Shown: piece after piece, positions 1 to 5,350 of the stretch
Position numbering within the stretch: the stretch's first letter is position 1
Layout of the letters: each line of letters opens with the position of its first letter
DNA from: Clostridiales bacterium
Lineage (GTDB): Bacteria > Bacillota > Clostridia > Saccharofermentanales > Saccharofermentanaceae
NCBI GenBank assembly: GCA_016930475.1
Contig: JAFGGR010000226.1
Span: forward strand, 1 to 8,947
Length of the DNA: 8,947 nucleotides
Direction of reading: 5' to 3'
Program-made: the position numbers and the translations under genes
The notes under the pieces: model-generated
Told to the model about the DNA's origin: nothing
Databases searched by the model: none
What the model saw: the letters and a program-made list of their open reading frames with translations, nothing else

Positions 1-1403
1 TCCCCGGCATGGCATATCGATGCGAGAACGATCGCGAATGGACGATGATCTTTGTTTCCGAGGGCTGCTTTGAATTGACGGGCTACACGCCGGAGAGTCT
101 GATCGGTAACGCAGGTGTGTCGTTCAATGATCTGATCAATCCCGGGTATCGGGAGACGGTTCGACAGGAATGGGACGATGCGATCCAGGAGAAGAGAGTT
201 TATCGCGGTGAATATCCGATCGTGAAGGTAACGGGCGAGAGCATATGGGTCTATGAGCAGGGGCAGGCGATTTTTAACGAGAACGGAGAGGTCGAAGCCC
301 TCGAAGGCCTGATCATCGACGTATCTGCAAAGAAGGATAAAGAGAAGCAGGTCGAATACCTTCGTACGCACGATACATTGACCGGCGCGTATAACCGGAG
401 ATTTTATATAGAGAAAAAGGGCGAGATGGAGCGCGATCTGTCGTTGCTTCCGGTCTCGGTCATCATCGGTGATATTGACGGACTGAAATTGATCAACGAC
501 GCCTTCGGAACGGAAAAAGGGGACATGTTGCTCAGTACAGCCGTTCAGATCATTTCGAGGTGTATCCGGGAACAAGATGTTTTCGCGCGATTGGGCGGCG
601 ATGATTTTGCGATCCTGATGCCTTCAACGGAGTCGGCGGATGCTCAGAGTACCGTCCAAACGATCGAAGAGGAGCTCCATAAATTCAATGTTTTGGCCGG
701 AAGTGATTTTGACCGCGTCCACATGACTTTTGGGTTCGCGACGAAGGATATGCCGGACATTTCCCTGGCCTCGGTGCGAAAACTCGCGGAAGAGAACATG
801 AACAAGCGCAAGCTCCTGCGACGGAAAAGTTTGCACAGTGCGATCGTCGAATCCATCAAACAAACGATGAGTGCCAGGAGTCAGCTGACCGAGGATCATT
901 CGGAACGCCTGGCCGAACTGACGCGAGAGGTCGGATTGAGGATGCACTTGAATCAGGTCGAGTTAAGTGAGCTTGAGTTATTAGCGACACTCCACGACAT
1001 CGGAAAAATCGGTGTTAATGATGATATACTCAACAAACCCGGAAAACTGACCGCCGAGGAATGGGCGCAGATGCGTCGCCATACCGAGATCGGTTATCGC
1101 ATCGCGATGGCTTCCGCCGAACTCGTTCCGATCGCGGATTTCATCCTGACGCACCACGAGCGATGGGACGGCAAGGGGTATCCTCAAGGATTATCCGGTG
1201 CGACGATTCCATTGATATCGAGGATCCTTTCGGTAGTGGATGCTTATGATGCCATGACTCAGGATCGTCCGTACCGTAAAGCCATGGCAGAGGAAGACGC
1301 GAAAGAAGAGCTAATTGCCAATTCCGGCTCGCAGTTTGACCCCGATGTGGTTCGCATATTTCTTTTGATCCTTAACGAAAAGCAAAAGCGTGTAAGAATC
1401 TGA
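1..1403 (+). CDS. PAS-GGDEF-HD-GYP cyclic-di-GMP signalling protein, 5'-truncated by window edge
   Basis: Probable cytosolic or membrane-anchored c-di-GMP enzyme carrying both a synthase (GGDEF) and a phosphodiesterase (HD-GYP) module. The first ATG in the window is at base 9, but the two codons before it read Pro-Gly, giving PGMAYRC, a common opening of a PAS domain. The real start is therefore off the left edge. Counting from that Met: PAS core about 1-105 with PAC-like segment; GGDEF about 118-265 with GDIDGLKLIND and a GGDDF signature at 196-200, preceded by an RxxD inhibitory site (REQD, 187-190); HD-GYP about 275-455 with HDIGK at 329-333, His358, HHERWDGKGYP at 382-392 and DAYDAMT from 411. 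All HD-GYP hallmark residues are present, so hydrolysis is likely. The fourth signature residue of GGDEF is Asp instead of Glu, so synthase activity is uncertain. The C-terminus is complete and a terminator follows. Domain calls are firm; the net activity is inference. Confidence 0.93.
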   Translation, partial: PGMAYRCENDREWTMIFVSEGCFELTGYTPESLIGNAGVSFNDLINPGYRETVRQEWDDAIQEKRVYRGEYPIVKVTGESIWVYEQGQAIFNENGEVEALEGLIIDVSAKKDKEKQVEYLRTHDTLTGAYNRRFYIEKKGEMERDLSLLPVSVIIGDIDGLKLINDAFGTEKGDMLLSTAVQIISRCIREQDVFARLGGDDFAILMPSTESADAQSTVQTIEEELHKFNVLAGSDFDRVHMTFGFATKDMPDISLASVRKLAEENMNKRKLLRRKSLHSAIVESIKQTMSARSQLTEDHSERLAELTREVGLRMHLNQVELSELELLATLHDIGKIGVNDDILNKPGKLTAEEWAQMRRHTEIGYRIAMASAELVPIADFILTHHERWDGKGYPQGLSGATIPLISRILSVVDAYDAMTQDRPYRKAMAEEDAKEELIANSGSQFDPDVVRIFLLILNEKQKRVRI

Positions 1404-1441
1404 AGATCCTTGCCGAAGCGCTCGCGCAATAGGTGTTTTCG

Positions 1442-1478
1442 AAAAAAAGACCCGGGAAATTCTGATTCCCGGGTCTTT
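1442..1478 (-). terminator. Shared intrinsic terminator between convergent genes
   Basis: Perfect 13-bp inverted repeat, arms 1446-1458 and 1466-1478, 7-nt loop. Reading leftward the hairpin runs into seven U residues (A tract 1442-1448), a strong terminator for the HD-domain gene. Reading rightward the arm ends in UUU followed by GCUGUU, so it probably also serves, less strongly, the GGDEF-HD-GYP gene. Confidence 0.88.
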
Positions 1479-1497
1479 GCTGTTCAACAAACAAAAA

Positions 1498-2277
1498 CTA
1501 TTTCGTCGGAGTCGCCGTGAAATTGTATTGTCTCATCACTTCATCGTTCTCGTAGATCTTGGTCTGCCATCTGTTGGCGGTCTCGAGCACCATCGTCAAA
1601 GGATTCTCTTTGCCGCTGATCTGCAAGCGGTCGCCCTGATAGCAAATTGCCTGTGCTTCGTCATCGGAAAGCAACATGTACTGGGATACCAGGAACAGGC
1701 TCCGTACGCCCACACTCATCTGAACCAATTTGGGATTGATGATATAGGAAGCGGGTGCCGTATTTCTTCCGAGACCCAAACCCAAGGCAGACGTTGTGAT
1801 CTTCTCCTCAAGGAGGAATAGCGGCTTGCCCTCGACGCCGACCTTGCCGACGTCATGGAAAAGCGCCATGATGATCGCCGACTCGTCGTCCAACTGGGGC
1901 ATCAGGGCTTCCTTGATGCGAAGCAGTTGCTTGGCGACTCCGACGGAATGGATCAGAAGACCCTTCTCATGAGCCATCGGACCTTCCAAGGAGGCCGGTG
2001 ATGTCATCCAAGAGGTACGGTTCTCCAGGAAATCGGCAAAGTGGTCGAATTCTGTCTTGCGCTTGATGATACGAGTCTTGAGATCCGCATACAATTCGTC
2101 AACGTTATCCTTGTTGACGACGATCATGGGCATGATGGCGGCACCTGTCTTCGGTGCACCGGAAGCCGCTGCGCTTGCTGCTGCCGCTCCCTGGCCATCT
2201 GTAAAATCATATTTGCATTTGGGGCAACGAATCGCCTGATTGGCGATGACCATACCACAATCCGGACACTTTTTCAT
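1498..2277 (-). CDS. Zinc-ribbon HD-domain protein, HD site apparently degenerate
   Basis: 259 residues. The N-terminus is a four-cysteine zinc ribbon (C4, C7, C18, C21; CPDCG and CPKC knuckles). An Ala/Gly-rich flexible linker follows (about 29-46), then an HD-type helical domain (about 60-245). Seen: MTSPAS at 91-96, AHEKGLLIHS at 102-111 and FHDVGKVG at 140-147, matching the layout of HD hydrolases common in clostridia and their phages. From memory of that family, the later ligands usually sit in GHGEKS, AIRWHMG and LHLADM segments. The matching places here read SVGVRS (188-193), AICYQGD (210-216) and LETANRW (231-237), so those His and Asp residues seem lost. It may be a non-catalytic binding or scaffold protein. 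The start is fixed by GAGGAGG at 2283-2289, 5 nt from ATG. It appears monocistronic, with its own promoter and terminator. No function is assigned. Confidence 0.88.
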   Translation of the reverse strand: MKKCPDCGMVIANQAIRCPKCKYDFTDGQGAAAASAAASGAPKTGAAIMPMIVVNKDNVDELYADLKTRIIKRKTEFDHFADFLENRTSWMTSPASLEGPMAHEKGLLIHSVGVAKQLLRIKEALMPQLDDESAIIMALFHDVGKVGVEGKPLFLLEEKITTSALGLGLGRNTAPASYIINPKLVQMSVGVRSLFLVSQYMLLSDDEAQAICYQGDRLQISGKENPLTMVLETANRWQTKIYENDEVMRQYNFTATPTK

Positions 2278-2356
2278 GGGAACCTCCTCGTGGTGCAGAA
2301 TACCTTTGGAATCGATGTGACATTTCCACAGGGTAACTACACATTGCTATAGGACT

Positions 2357-2385
2357 ATTCTACATCGAAATATTGCTCCATACAA
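2357..2385 (-). promoter_or_regulatory. Candidate sigma-A promoter for the zinc-ribbon HD gene
   Basis: On the minus strand TTGTAT (2385-2380), a 17-bp spacer, then TAGAAT (2362-2357), predicting a start near 2350 and a leader of about 73 nt. A second weaker candidate lies farther upstream (TTGTAA, 18 bp, CATAAT; about 2409-2438). The surrounding 2278-2460 stretch is AT-rich and holds no credible gene. Confidence 0.5.
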
Positions 2386-2523
2386 TATCAAAGGATGTTG
2401 TCAGAAAGCCGATTATGGCGCAAATTTGAATCAATTTACAACTTAGACACGATTAAGATACTGAAAAAGGGGTTTTTGAGGGTGGCTCTTGTCTTCGCGC
2501 AACGAATGTGGGAAGTCGCTCGG

Positions 2524-2538
2524 GTCGCCATCGGCGAC
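2524..2538 (-). other. Hairpin just after the metzincin stop codon
   Basis: Perfect 6-bp inverted repeat GTCGCC/GGCGAC with a 3-nt loop, 6 bases beyond the stop codon. No U tract follows on the minus strand, so it is not a canonical intrinsic terminator. It may protect the 3' end or form part of a Rho-dependent end. The rest of the 267-bp gap to the next gene holds that gene's promoter and nothing else I can identify. Confidence 0.35.
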
Positions 2539-2544
2539 TGGCGG

Positions 2545-3444
2545 TCAGGCTCGACTCTTCCGTGCTTTCTTGAAAAGCGGAGTGATCTTGAGTTTTATCG
2601 ATCGCCGGACCCCCGAGAAAAAAACGGAAGCGATAAATTTACGGGGAAAATATTGCATGCGGTCTGTAAGATGAGCGGTCAGCGACATTTCCAACTCCTG
2701 AGGCTGAACTTGCCGATTATGGCACATCATATAATTCCCCGTATCGGGTGCTTCATAAAAGAAACGATAATTGGCTCCGTATGCGTCCCCGATTCCCATC
2801 AGGTGTCCCATCTCGTGTGCTCCGGTCTGCTGAAAGGAGTGACGGTTCAGCTTCTTCTGAAGGACGATTTTGCCCGGATGATTCTTAGACCAATTCAGAT
2901 GCGTCGATTCCAACTGATAGTACTTGAAAAAACCCCAGTACCAACGCCACGGAGGACTCAGAACGTGCGCGGGAAAAGAATGAAACAAGGTAAAGGTGAC
3001 CTTGAAAAAACGTTGTTTCGGGTATTCATTGATCGCCTCCGGACTTCCGTAACGTATAAATTCAACGATGACGCGCGCAGAAGGAACCTCAGGAACCAGT
3101 TCTTCGTCCAGTGGATTGTTCTCGTTTGTAAGTACACGGAAACTGGCCTTGGCCTTGGCTTTTTCGTAACCGTCGTCCGCCATCCAATCAAAGGTATATT
3201 TGCCCGCCCAATTCGTACGGACGCCTGCTTCGAAAATGTCGGCATAGGTGATATTTGTTCCGGGAAAGTAACGAAGCATTTGCTTCGCGTATCGAACGAA
3301 ATAACGGATCCGGAGCTTGTTGCCGATGATGTGCATCTGGACCGGCGCACGATGAAGATGCCGATAGCGAATCGGAAAACGTTGCTCCAGCGTCTGCAAT
3401 GACGCCTTGGGAGCGGATTCGGACATTTCAGAATCTCGTGCCAT
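2545..3444 (-). CDS. Putative metzincin-like zinc metalloprotease without signal peptide
   Basis: 299 residues from the chosen ATG. Seen: H210-E211-M-G-H214-L-M-G217-I-G-D220, the extended HExxHxxGxxD zinc motif, and a Met-turn candidate NYMMC at 237-241, about 20 residues later. In metzincins the third ligand is usually His; Asp is known in the snapalysin group. The first 35 residues are polar and lack a hydrophobic signal or membrane segment. The region about 65-130 (with ADIFEAGVRTNWAGKYTF) looks like the beta-rich start of a protease fold, and the last 30 residues are strongly basic. The frame stays open upstream to 3630, but AAAGG at 3456-3460 (11 nt from ATG) and an extended -10 box at 3482-3487 favour 3444. 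Its neighbours suggest no pathway. The fold is inference from two motifs; the substrate is unknown and I do not recognise a named family. Confidence 0.82.
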   Translation of the reverse strand: MARDSEMSESAPKASLQTLEQRFPIRYRHLHRAPVQMHIIGNKLRIRYFVRYAKQMLRYFPGTNITYADIFEAGVRTNWAGKYTFDWMADDGYEKAKAKASFRVLTNENNPLDEELVPEVPSARVIVEFIRYGSPEAINEYPKQRFFKVTFTLFHSFPAHVLSPPWRWYWGFFKYYQLESTHLNWSKNHPGKIVLQKKLNRHSFQQTGAHEMGHLMGIGDAYGANYRFFYEAPDTGNYMMCHNRQVQPQELEMSLTAHLTDRMQYFPRKFIASVFFSGVRRSIKLKITPLFKKARKSRA

Positions 3445-3481
3445 CAGTTCACGGACCTTTCGATATTTACAATTTGATTTT

Positions 3482-3487
3482 AGTATA
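3482..3487 (-). promoter_or_regulatory. Extended -10 promoter for the metzincin gene
   Basis: Minus-strand TATACT immediately preceded by TGA gives the TGnTATAAT-type extended -10, which can work with a poor -35; no good -35 is seen. The predicted start near 3475 leaves a leader of about 31 nt before the ATG at 3444. Confidence 0.5.
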
Positions 3488-3499
3488 TCACAGACAGAA

Positions 3500-3511
3500 C
3501 CGATATACCGG
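3500..3511. promoter_or_regulatory. Near-palindromic candidate operator between divergent -10 boxes
   Basis: CCGATATACCGG is a 12-bp palindrome with one mismatched pair. It is centred at about 3505.5, in the -35 zone of both the leftward (3482-3487) and rightward (3520-3525) -10 candidates. Similar TATAT-containing blocks flank it on each side. A single site, so only suggestive. Confidence 0.25.
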
Positions 3512-3519
3512 AATTGATA

Positions 3520-3525
3520 TATAAT
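3520..3525 (+). promoter_or_regulatory. Candidate -10 box for the rightward small-gene/mazG/rqcP transcript
   Basis: Exact TATAAT, but with no recognisable -35 at 16-18 bp and no TG extension. If used, the transcript starts near 3532 and carries a leader of about 170 nt with the hairpins and two-codon ORF described at 3543-3634. An activator or an alternative promoter within 3600-3700 is possible. Confidence 0.35.
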
Positions 3526-3535
3526 GGGTTTGTGC

Positions 3536-3569
3536 AAAAAAGAGATACCGACGGGGGGCGTCGGTATCT
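3536..3569 (-). terminator. Strong minus-strand intrinsic terminator with no gene upstream of it
   Basis: Perfect 11-bp stem (3543-3553 with 3559-3569) around a 5-base G loop on the plus strand. On the minus strand it is followed by one C and then six U residues (A tract 3536-3541). No minus-strand gene lies between it and recR. It could stop antisense transcription heading for the metzincin gene, or end or attenuate an unrecognised minus-strand leader RNA. On the plus strand the same hairpin lies just 5' of an AAGGAGGG sequence. Confidence 0.6.
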
Positions 3570-3571
3570 GT

Positions 3572-3592
3572 AAGGAGGGTGTTATGAAGTAA
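3572..3592 (+). other. Two-codon ORF (Met-Lys-stop) with a near-perfect Shine-Dalgarno
   Basis: AAGGAGGG at 3572-3579 is followed 4 nt later by ATG AAG TAA (3584-3592). It sits between the 3543-3569 hairpin and a second hairpin whose 7-bp arms (3584-3590, 3612-3618) contain the ATG itself, with an inner GAG/CTC pairing. The frame continues past the TAA for about 24 codons to a TGA near 3658. It may be a regulatory minimal ORF, a ribosome-stalling site or the relic of a small gene. The pattern is seen; the function is not known. Confidence 0.35.
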
Positions 3593-3704
3593 GGAGTCTT
3601 TGCTCGATACGACTTCATGATAACAACCAATTGTTTCTACAGCATTCAAACGGGGTGAATAGAGTGTTAAGGATGGTAGGCAGAATTGCGGCAAGGAGAA
3701 AAAA

Positions 3705-3968
3705 GTGATTAAACTGGAAGGAAAACTCTTTAAAGCGAATCTCATGATCGGAGATCAAATCGTGACTGCGGAGGGAGACGGCGCGTCTTTTGTCAAGGAG
3801 TTGGAGCAGGCTTTGATTCTCTTGTGTAAAGCGTTGGAGATCCCGATCCCGCTATGGCTTTCGAAAAACACACACGAATTCGCCGCATTTCATCAGACAA
3901 TATTTTTCGCGGAGCAATATACGGAGCCGGTCGCGTTCGATCGCTTTCAGATTCGATGGATCGAGTGA
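3705..3968 (+). CDS. Small conserved-type hypothetical protein (87 aa)
   Basis: GTG start preceded by AAGGAG at 3693-3698 with 6-nt spacing, which decides the start. The protein is 87 residues, soluble and without signal peptide or membrane segment. An N-terminal beta-like stretch (1-22) is followed by a helix (26-45, KELEQALILLCKALEI), then PIPLWLSKNTHEFAAF (47-62) and a C-terminal stretch EPVAFDRFQIRWIE (74-87). This arrangement (a Cys in the helix, P-x-WL, N-x-x-EF, then E-P-V-x-FD) matches, from memory, a widespread small hypothetical protein in clostridia; I know of no function or name. It is the first gene of the rightward group; mazG follows after 137 bases that hold the tandem array. 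Its last codons (CGA TGG ATC GAG TGA) resemble the repeat unit downstream. Confidence 0.78.
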   Translation: MIKLEGKLFKANLMIGDQIVTAEGDGASFVKELEQALILLCKALEIPIPLWLSKNTHEFAAFHQTIFFAEQYTEPVAFDRFQIRWIE

Positions 3969-3980
3969 TGTTCTACGGAT

Positions 3981-4060
3981 CGATAATCGATCCGATGGAT
4001 CGAAAATCGATTCGATGGATCATAAATCGATCCGATGGATCATAAATCGATCCGATGGAT
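3981..4060. repeat. Four tandem 20-bp repeats between the small gene and mazG
   Basis: Four consecutive units of exactly 20 bp: 3981-4000, 4001-4020, 4021-4040 and 4041-4060. Units 3 and 4 are identical; units 1 and 2 differ from them at one to three positions. Consensus: CATAAATCGATCCGATGGAT. Each full unit carries ATCGAT and GATC sites plus GGATC/GATCC arms, so every junction can fold; the best hairpin is CGGATCGA/TCGATCCG (3976-3983, 3987-3994, 3-nt loop). Partial copies flank the array: 3952-3968 overlaps the small gene's last codons and stop, and 4051-4068 repeats the same GATGGATCGAGTGA. Since 20 is not a multiple of 3, the array is not coding. It ends 45 bases before the mazG ATG. Confidence 0.92.
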
Positions 4061-4105
4061 CGAGTGACCGGCAGAAGAGACAAAACAATCGGGAAAGGAT
4101 CATTT

Positions 4106-4972
4106 ATGAAAGGTACATGGGATTTGTCCGAAGAAAAATTCAACTCCGAGGACTTAAGGGCGATCATGGAGCGACTGCTCGGCCCGGGCGGTTGTCCGTG
4201 GGATCGGGCACAAACGCATGAGAGTATTCGAAAGAATCTGATCGAGGAGGCGTACGAGACCGTCGACGCGATCGATACGGGCGATCCGGATCGAATCAAG
4301 GACGAGTTGGGGGATGTTCTCCTGCAGGTATATTTCCACGCCGCGATGGCGGAGCGCGACGGTACGTTTTCGCTGGATGATGTGGCGGACAATATCTGCC
4401 GTAAGCTGATCTCAAGGCACTCGCATATTTTCGGAAGCGATCATGCGGATTCGCCGGAAGCGGTGCTTTCGGTTTGGGAGAAGAACAAGATGCTCGAAAA
4501 GAACCAGAGCACCTTTACTCAAACCCTGCATGACGTGCCGGTCGGATTGCCGGCTCTGATGAGAAGCGAAAAGATTCAGAAGCGAGCGGCCAAATCCGGT
4601 TTTGACTGGCCCGATGCCGGAGGTGCGCGCGAAAAAATCGATGAGGAGCTGGGAGAGGTGGATCAGGAGCTGATATCGGATGGTAAACCGTTATACAACA
4701 AGGTGGATCCGGAGAAGGAACCCGACCGGTTTTCGCGATTGGAGTCGGAGATCGGCGATCTGTTTTTCGCGGCGGTGAATTATGCCCGCCTGCTGGGTGT
4801 AGATCCGGAGGTCGCCCTGAATGGCGCGAACGAAAGGTTTACGAGGCGCTTTTCGCTCATGGAAGAGGAAGCAAAACAGCGCGGTACGGAGCTCGACAGT
4901 ATGAGCCTCGAGGAAATGGACGGACTGTGGGAATACGCGAAAGAAAGAGAGCACCGGCATGAGGATCGATAA
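4106..4972 (+). CDS. mazG: MazG nucleoside triphosphate pyrophosphohydrolase
   Basis: 288 residues. Cytosolic enzyme that hydrolyses (d)NTPs to monophosphate and pyrophosphate, clearing non-canonical nucleotides and influencing stress signalling. Two tandem MazG domains are seen. The N-terminal domain has LLGPGGCPWDRAQTHESI (24-41), EEAYE (47-51), KDELGD (65-70) and RHSHIFG (104-110); the C-terminal domain has EELGEVDQE (180-188), ESEIGD (213-218) and ANERFTRRF (241-249). The acidic metal-binding positions are intact in both. Length fits E. coli MazG (263) plus a short tail. Unlike B. subtilis YabN, there is no N-terminal tetrapyrrole-methylase-like domain. The start is set by AAAGGA at 4094-4099, 6 nt before ATG; an in-frame ATG at 4055 lies in the repeat array and has no ribosome binding site. 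Its 3' end overlaps rqcP by 14 bases, implying translational coupling. Confidence 0.96.
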   Translation: MKGTWDLSEEKFNSEDLRAIMERLLGPGGCPWDRAQTHESIRKNLIEEAYETVDAIDTGDPDRIKDELGDVLLQVYFHAAMAERDGTFSLDDVADNICRKLISRHSHIFGSDHADSPEAVLSVWEKNKMLEKNQSTFTQTLHDVPVGLPALMRSEKIQKRAAKSGFDWPDAGGAREKIDEELGEVDQELISDGKPLYNKVDPEKEPDRFSRLESEIGDLFFAAVNYARLLGVDPEVALNGANERFTRRFSLMEEEAKQRGTELDSMSLEEMDGLWEYAKEREHRHEDR

Positions 4973-5216
4973 ATTCTTAAAGGTCTCGAGGATCATCAAA
5001 CGACGGACCGTCTCCAACGAGGTATGCGCAGCTGGACGGGTCAGTATAAACGGAAGAGTTGCGAAGCCTTCCGCGGAAGTCGTCGCAGGCGATCGGATCG
5101 ATATTGTTTTCGGTAACGGGGTGACCTCGATCCGGGTGCTTTCGGTCCAGGAATCGATTCGAAAGAATGACGCGGCGGATATGTATGAGATCCTGCCGAC
5201 GGGTGGAATGGAATAA
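4959..5216 (+). CDS. rqcP: S4-domain RNA-binding protein RqcP (YabO/Hsp15-like)
   Basis: 85 residues, essentially one S4 RNA-binding domain (MRIDKFLKVSRIIKRR at 1-16, then AAGRVSINGRVAKPS and VVAGDRIDI). In Firmicutes, RqcP works with RqcH in ribosome-associated quality control, stabilising P-site tRNA on obstructed 50S subunits during alanine tailing of the nascent chain. Length and opening residues match YabO, and position directly after mazG is the conserved Firmicutes context. The ATG lies inside the mazG 3' end and has only a weak purine-rich leader (GAAAGAGAG), consistent with coupling to mazG translation. The last 20 residues after the S4 fold are a short polar tail. Identity is firm at family level; the role is transferred from B. 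subtilis. Confidence 0.92.
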   Translation: MRIDKFLKVSRIIKRRTVSNEVCAAGRVSINGRVAKPSAEVVAGDRIDIVFGNGVTSIRVLSVQESIRKNDAADMYEILPTGGME

Positions 5217-5222
5217 GCCGTC

Positions 5223-5268
5223 CCGAAGCCTCTGTCAGGCATTTCGGATTACTCCGAAGTTACAGGGG
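5223..5268 (+). other. Possible two-state RNA hairpin downstream of rqcP
   Basis: Two incompatible foldings are visible. A: CCGAA GCCT (5223-5231) with AGGC (5237-5240) and TTCGG (5243-5247). B: inner stem 5241-5248 with 5253-5260 (core TTCGGA/TCCGAA, loop TTAC) enclosed by CCTCTGT (5229-5235) with ACAGGGG (5262-5268). TTCGG pairs upstream in A and downstream in B. No U tract follows closely, so neither is a canonical terminator. It may stabilise the mazG-rqcP transcript end or be regulatory. Confidence 0.4.
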
Positions 5269-5321
5269 TGTGACATGTTCGGTTTTTGGGGGCGCGACTC
5301 CTGTTTTTCGCTCAAATGTCA

Positions 5322-5350
5322 TTGAACTGATTCCGGAGAATCAATACAAT
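5322..5350 (+). promoter_or_regulatory. Sigma-A-type promoter for divIC
   Basis: TTGAAC (5322-5327), 17-bp spacer, TACAAT (5345-5350): one mismatch in the -10 and two in the -35 against consensus, ideal spacing. Predicted start near 5357, giving a leader of about 35 nt. This suggests divIC is transcribed at least partly apart from mazG-rqcP. Confidence 0.7.

Noticed and set aside
2395..3402. 335-codon plus-strand reading frame antisense to the metzincin gene
   Set aside because: No good ribosome binding site and no recognisable domain; the opposite strand encodes the zinc motif, Met-turn, Shine-Dalgarno and promoter, so this frame is a shadow.
3445..3630. 62-codon N-terminal extension of the metzincin frame
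   Set aside because: It runs through the minus-strand terminator hairpin and the -10 box and lacks a Shine-Dalgarno; AAAGG and the extended -10 support the start at 3444.
3543..3634. Known riboswitch class (c-di-GMP, preQ1, guanidine) in the leader
   Set aside because: No conserved core of a class I can recall; only generic hairpins are visible.
3981..4060. CRISPR array
   Set aside because: The 20-bp units are contiguous with no spacers, and there are no cas genes.
3981..4060. Iteron-type replication origin
   Set aside because: No replication initiator gene, no DnaA boxes noticed, and the context is an ordinary housekeeping operon.
4055..4105. 17-codon upstream extension of mazG
   Set aside because: Its ATG is part of the 20-bp repeat array and has no ribosome binding site; AAAGGA sits 6 nt before the ATG at 4106.
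3973..4392. 139-codon minus-strand frame over the repeats and mazG start, considered as the gene served by the orphan terminator
   Set aside because: Ser-rich low-information translation, overlaps the well-supported mazG, no ribosome binding site or motif.
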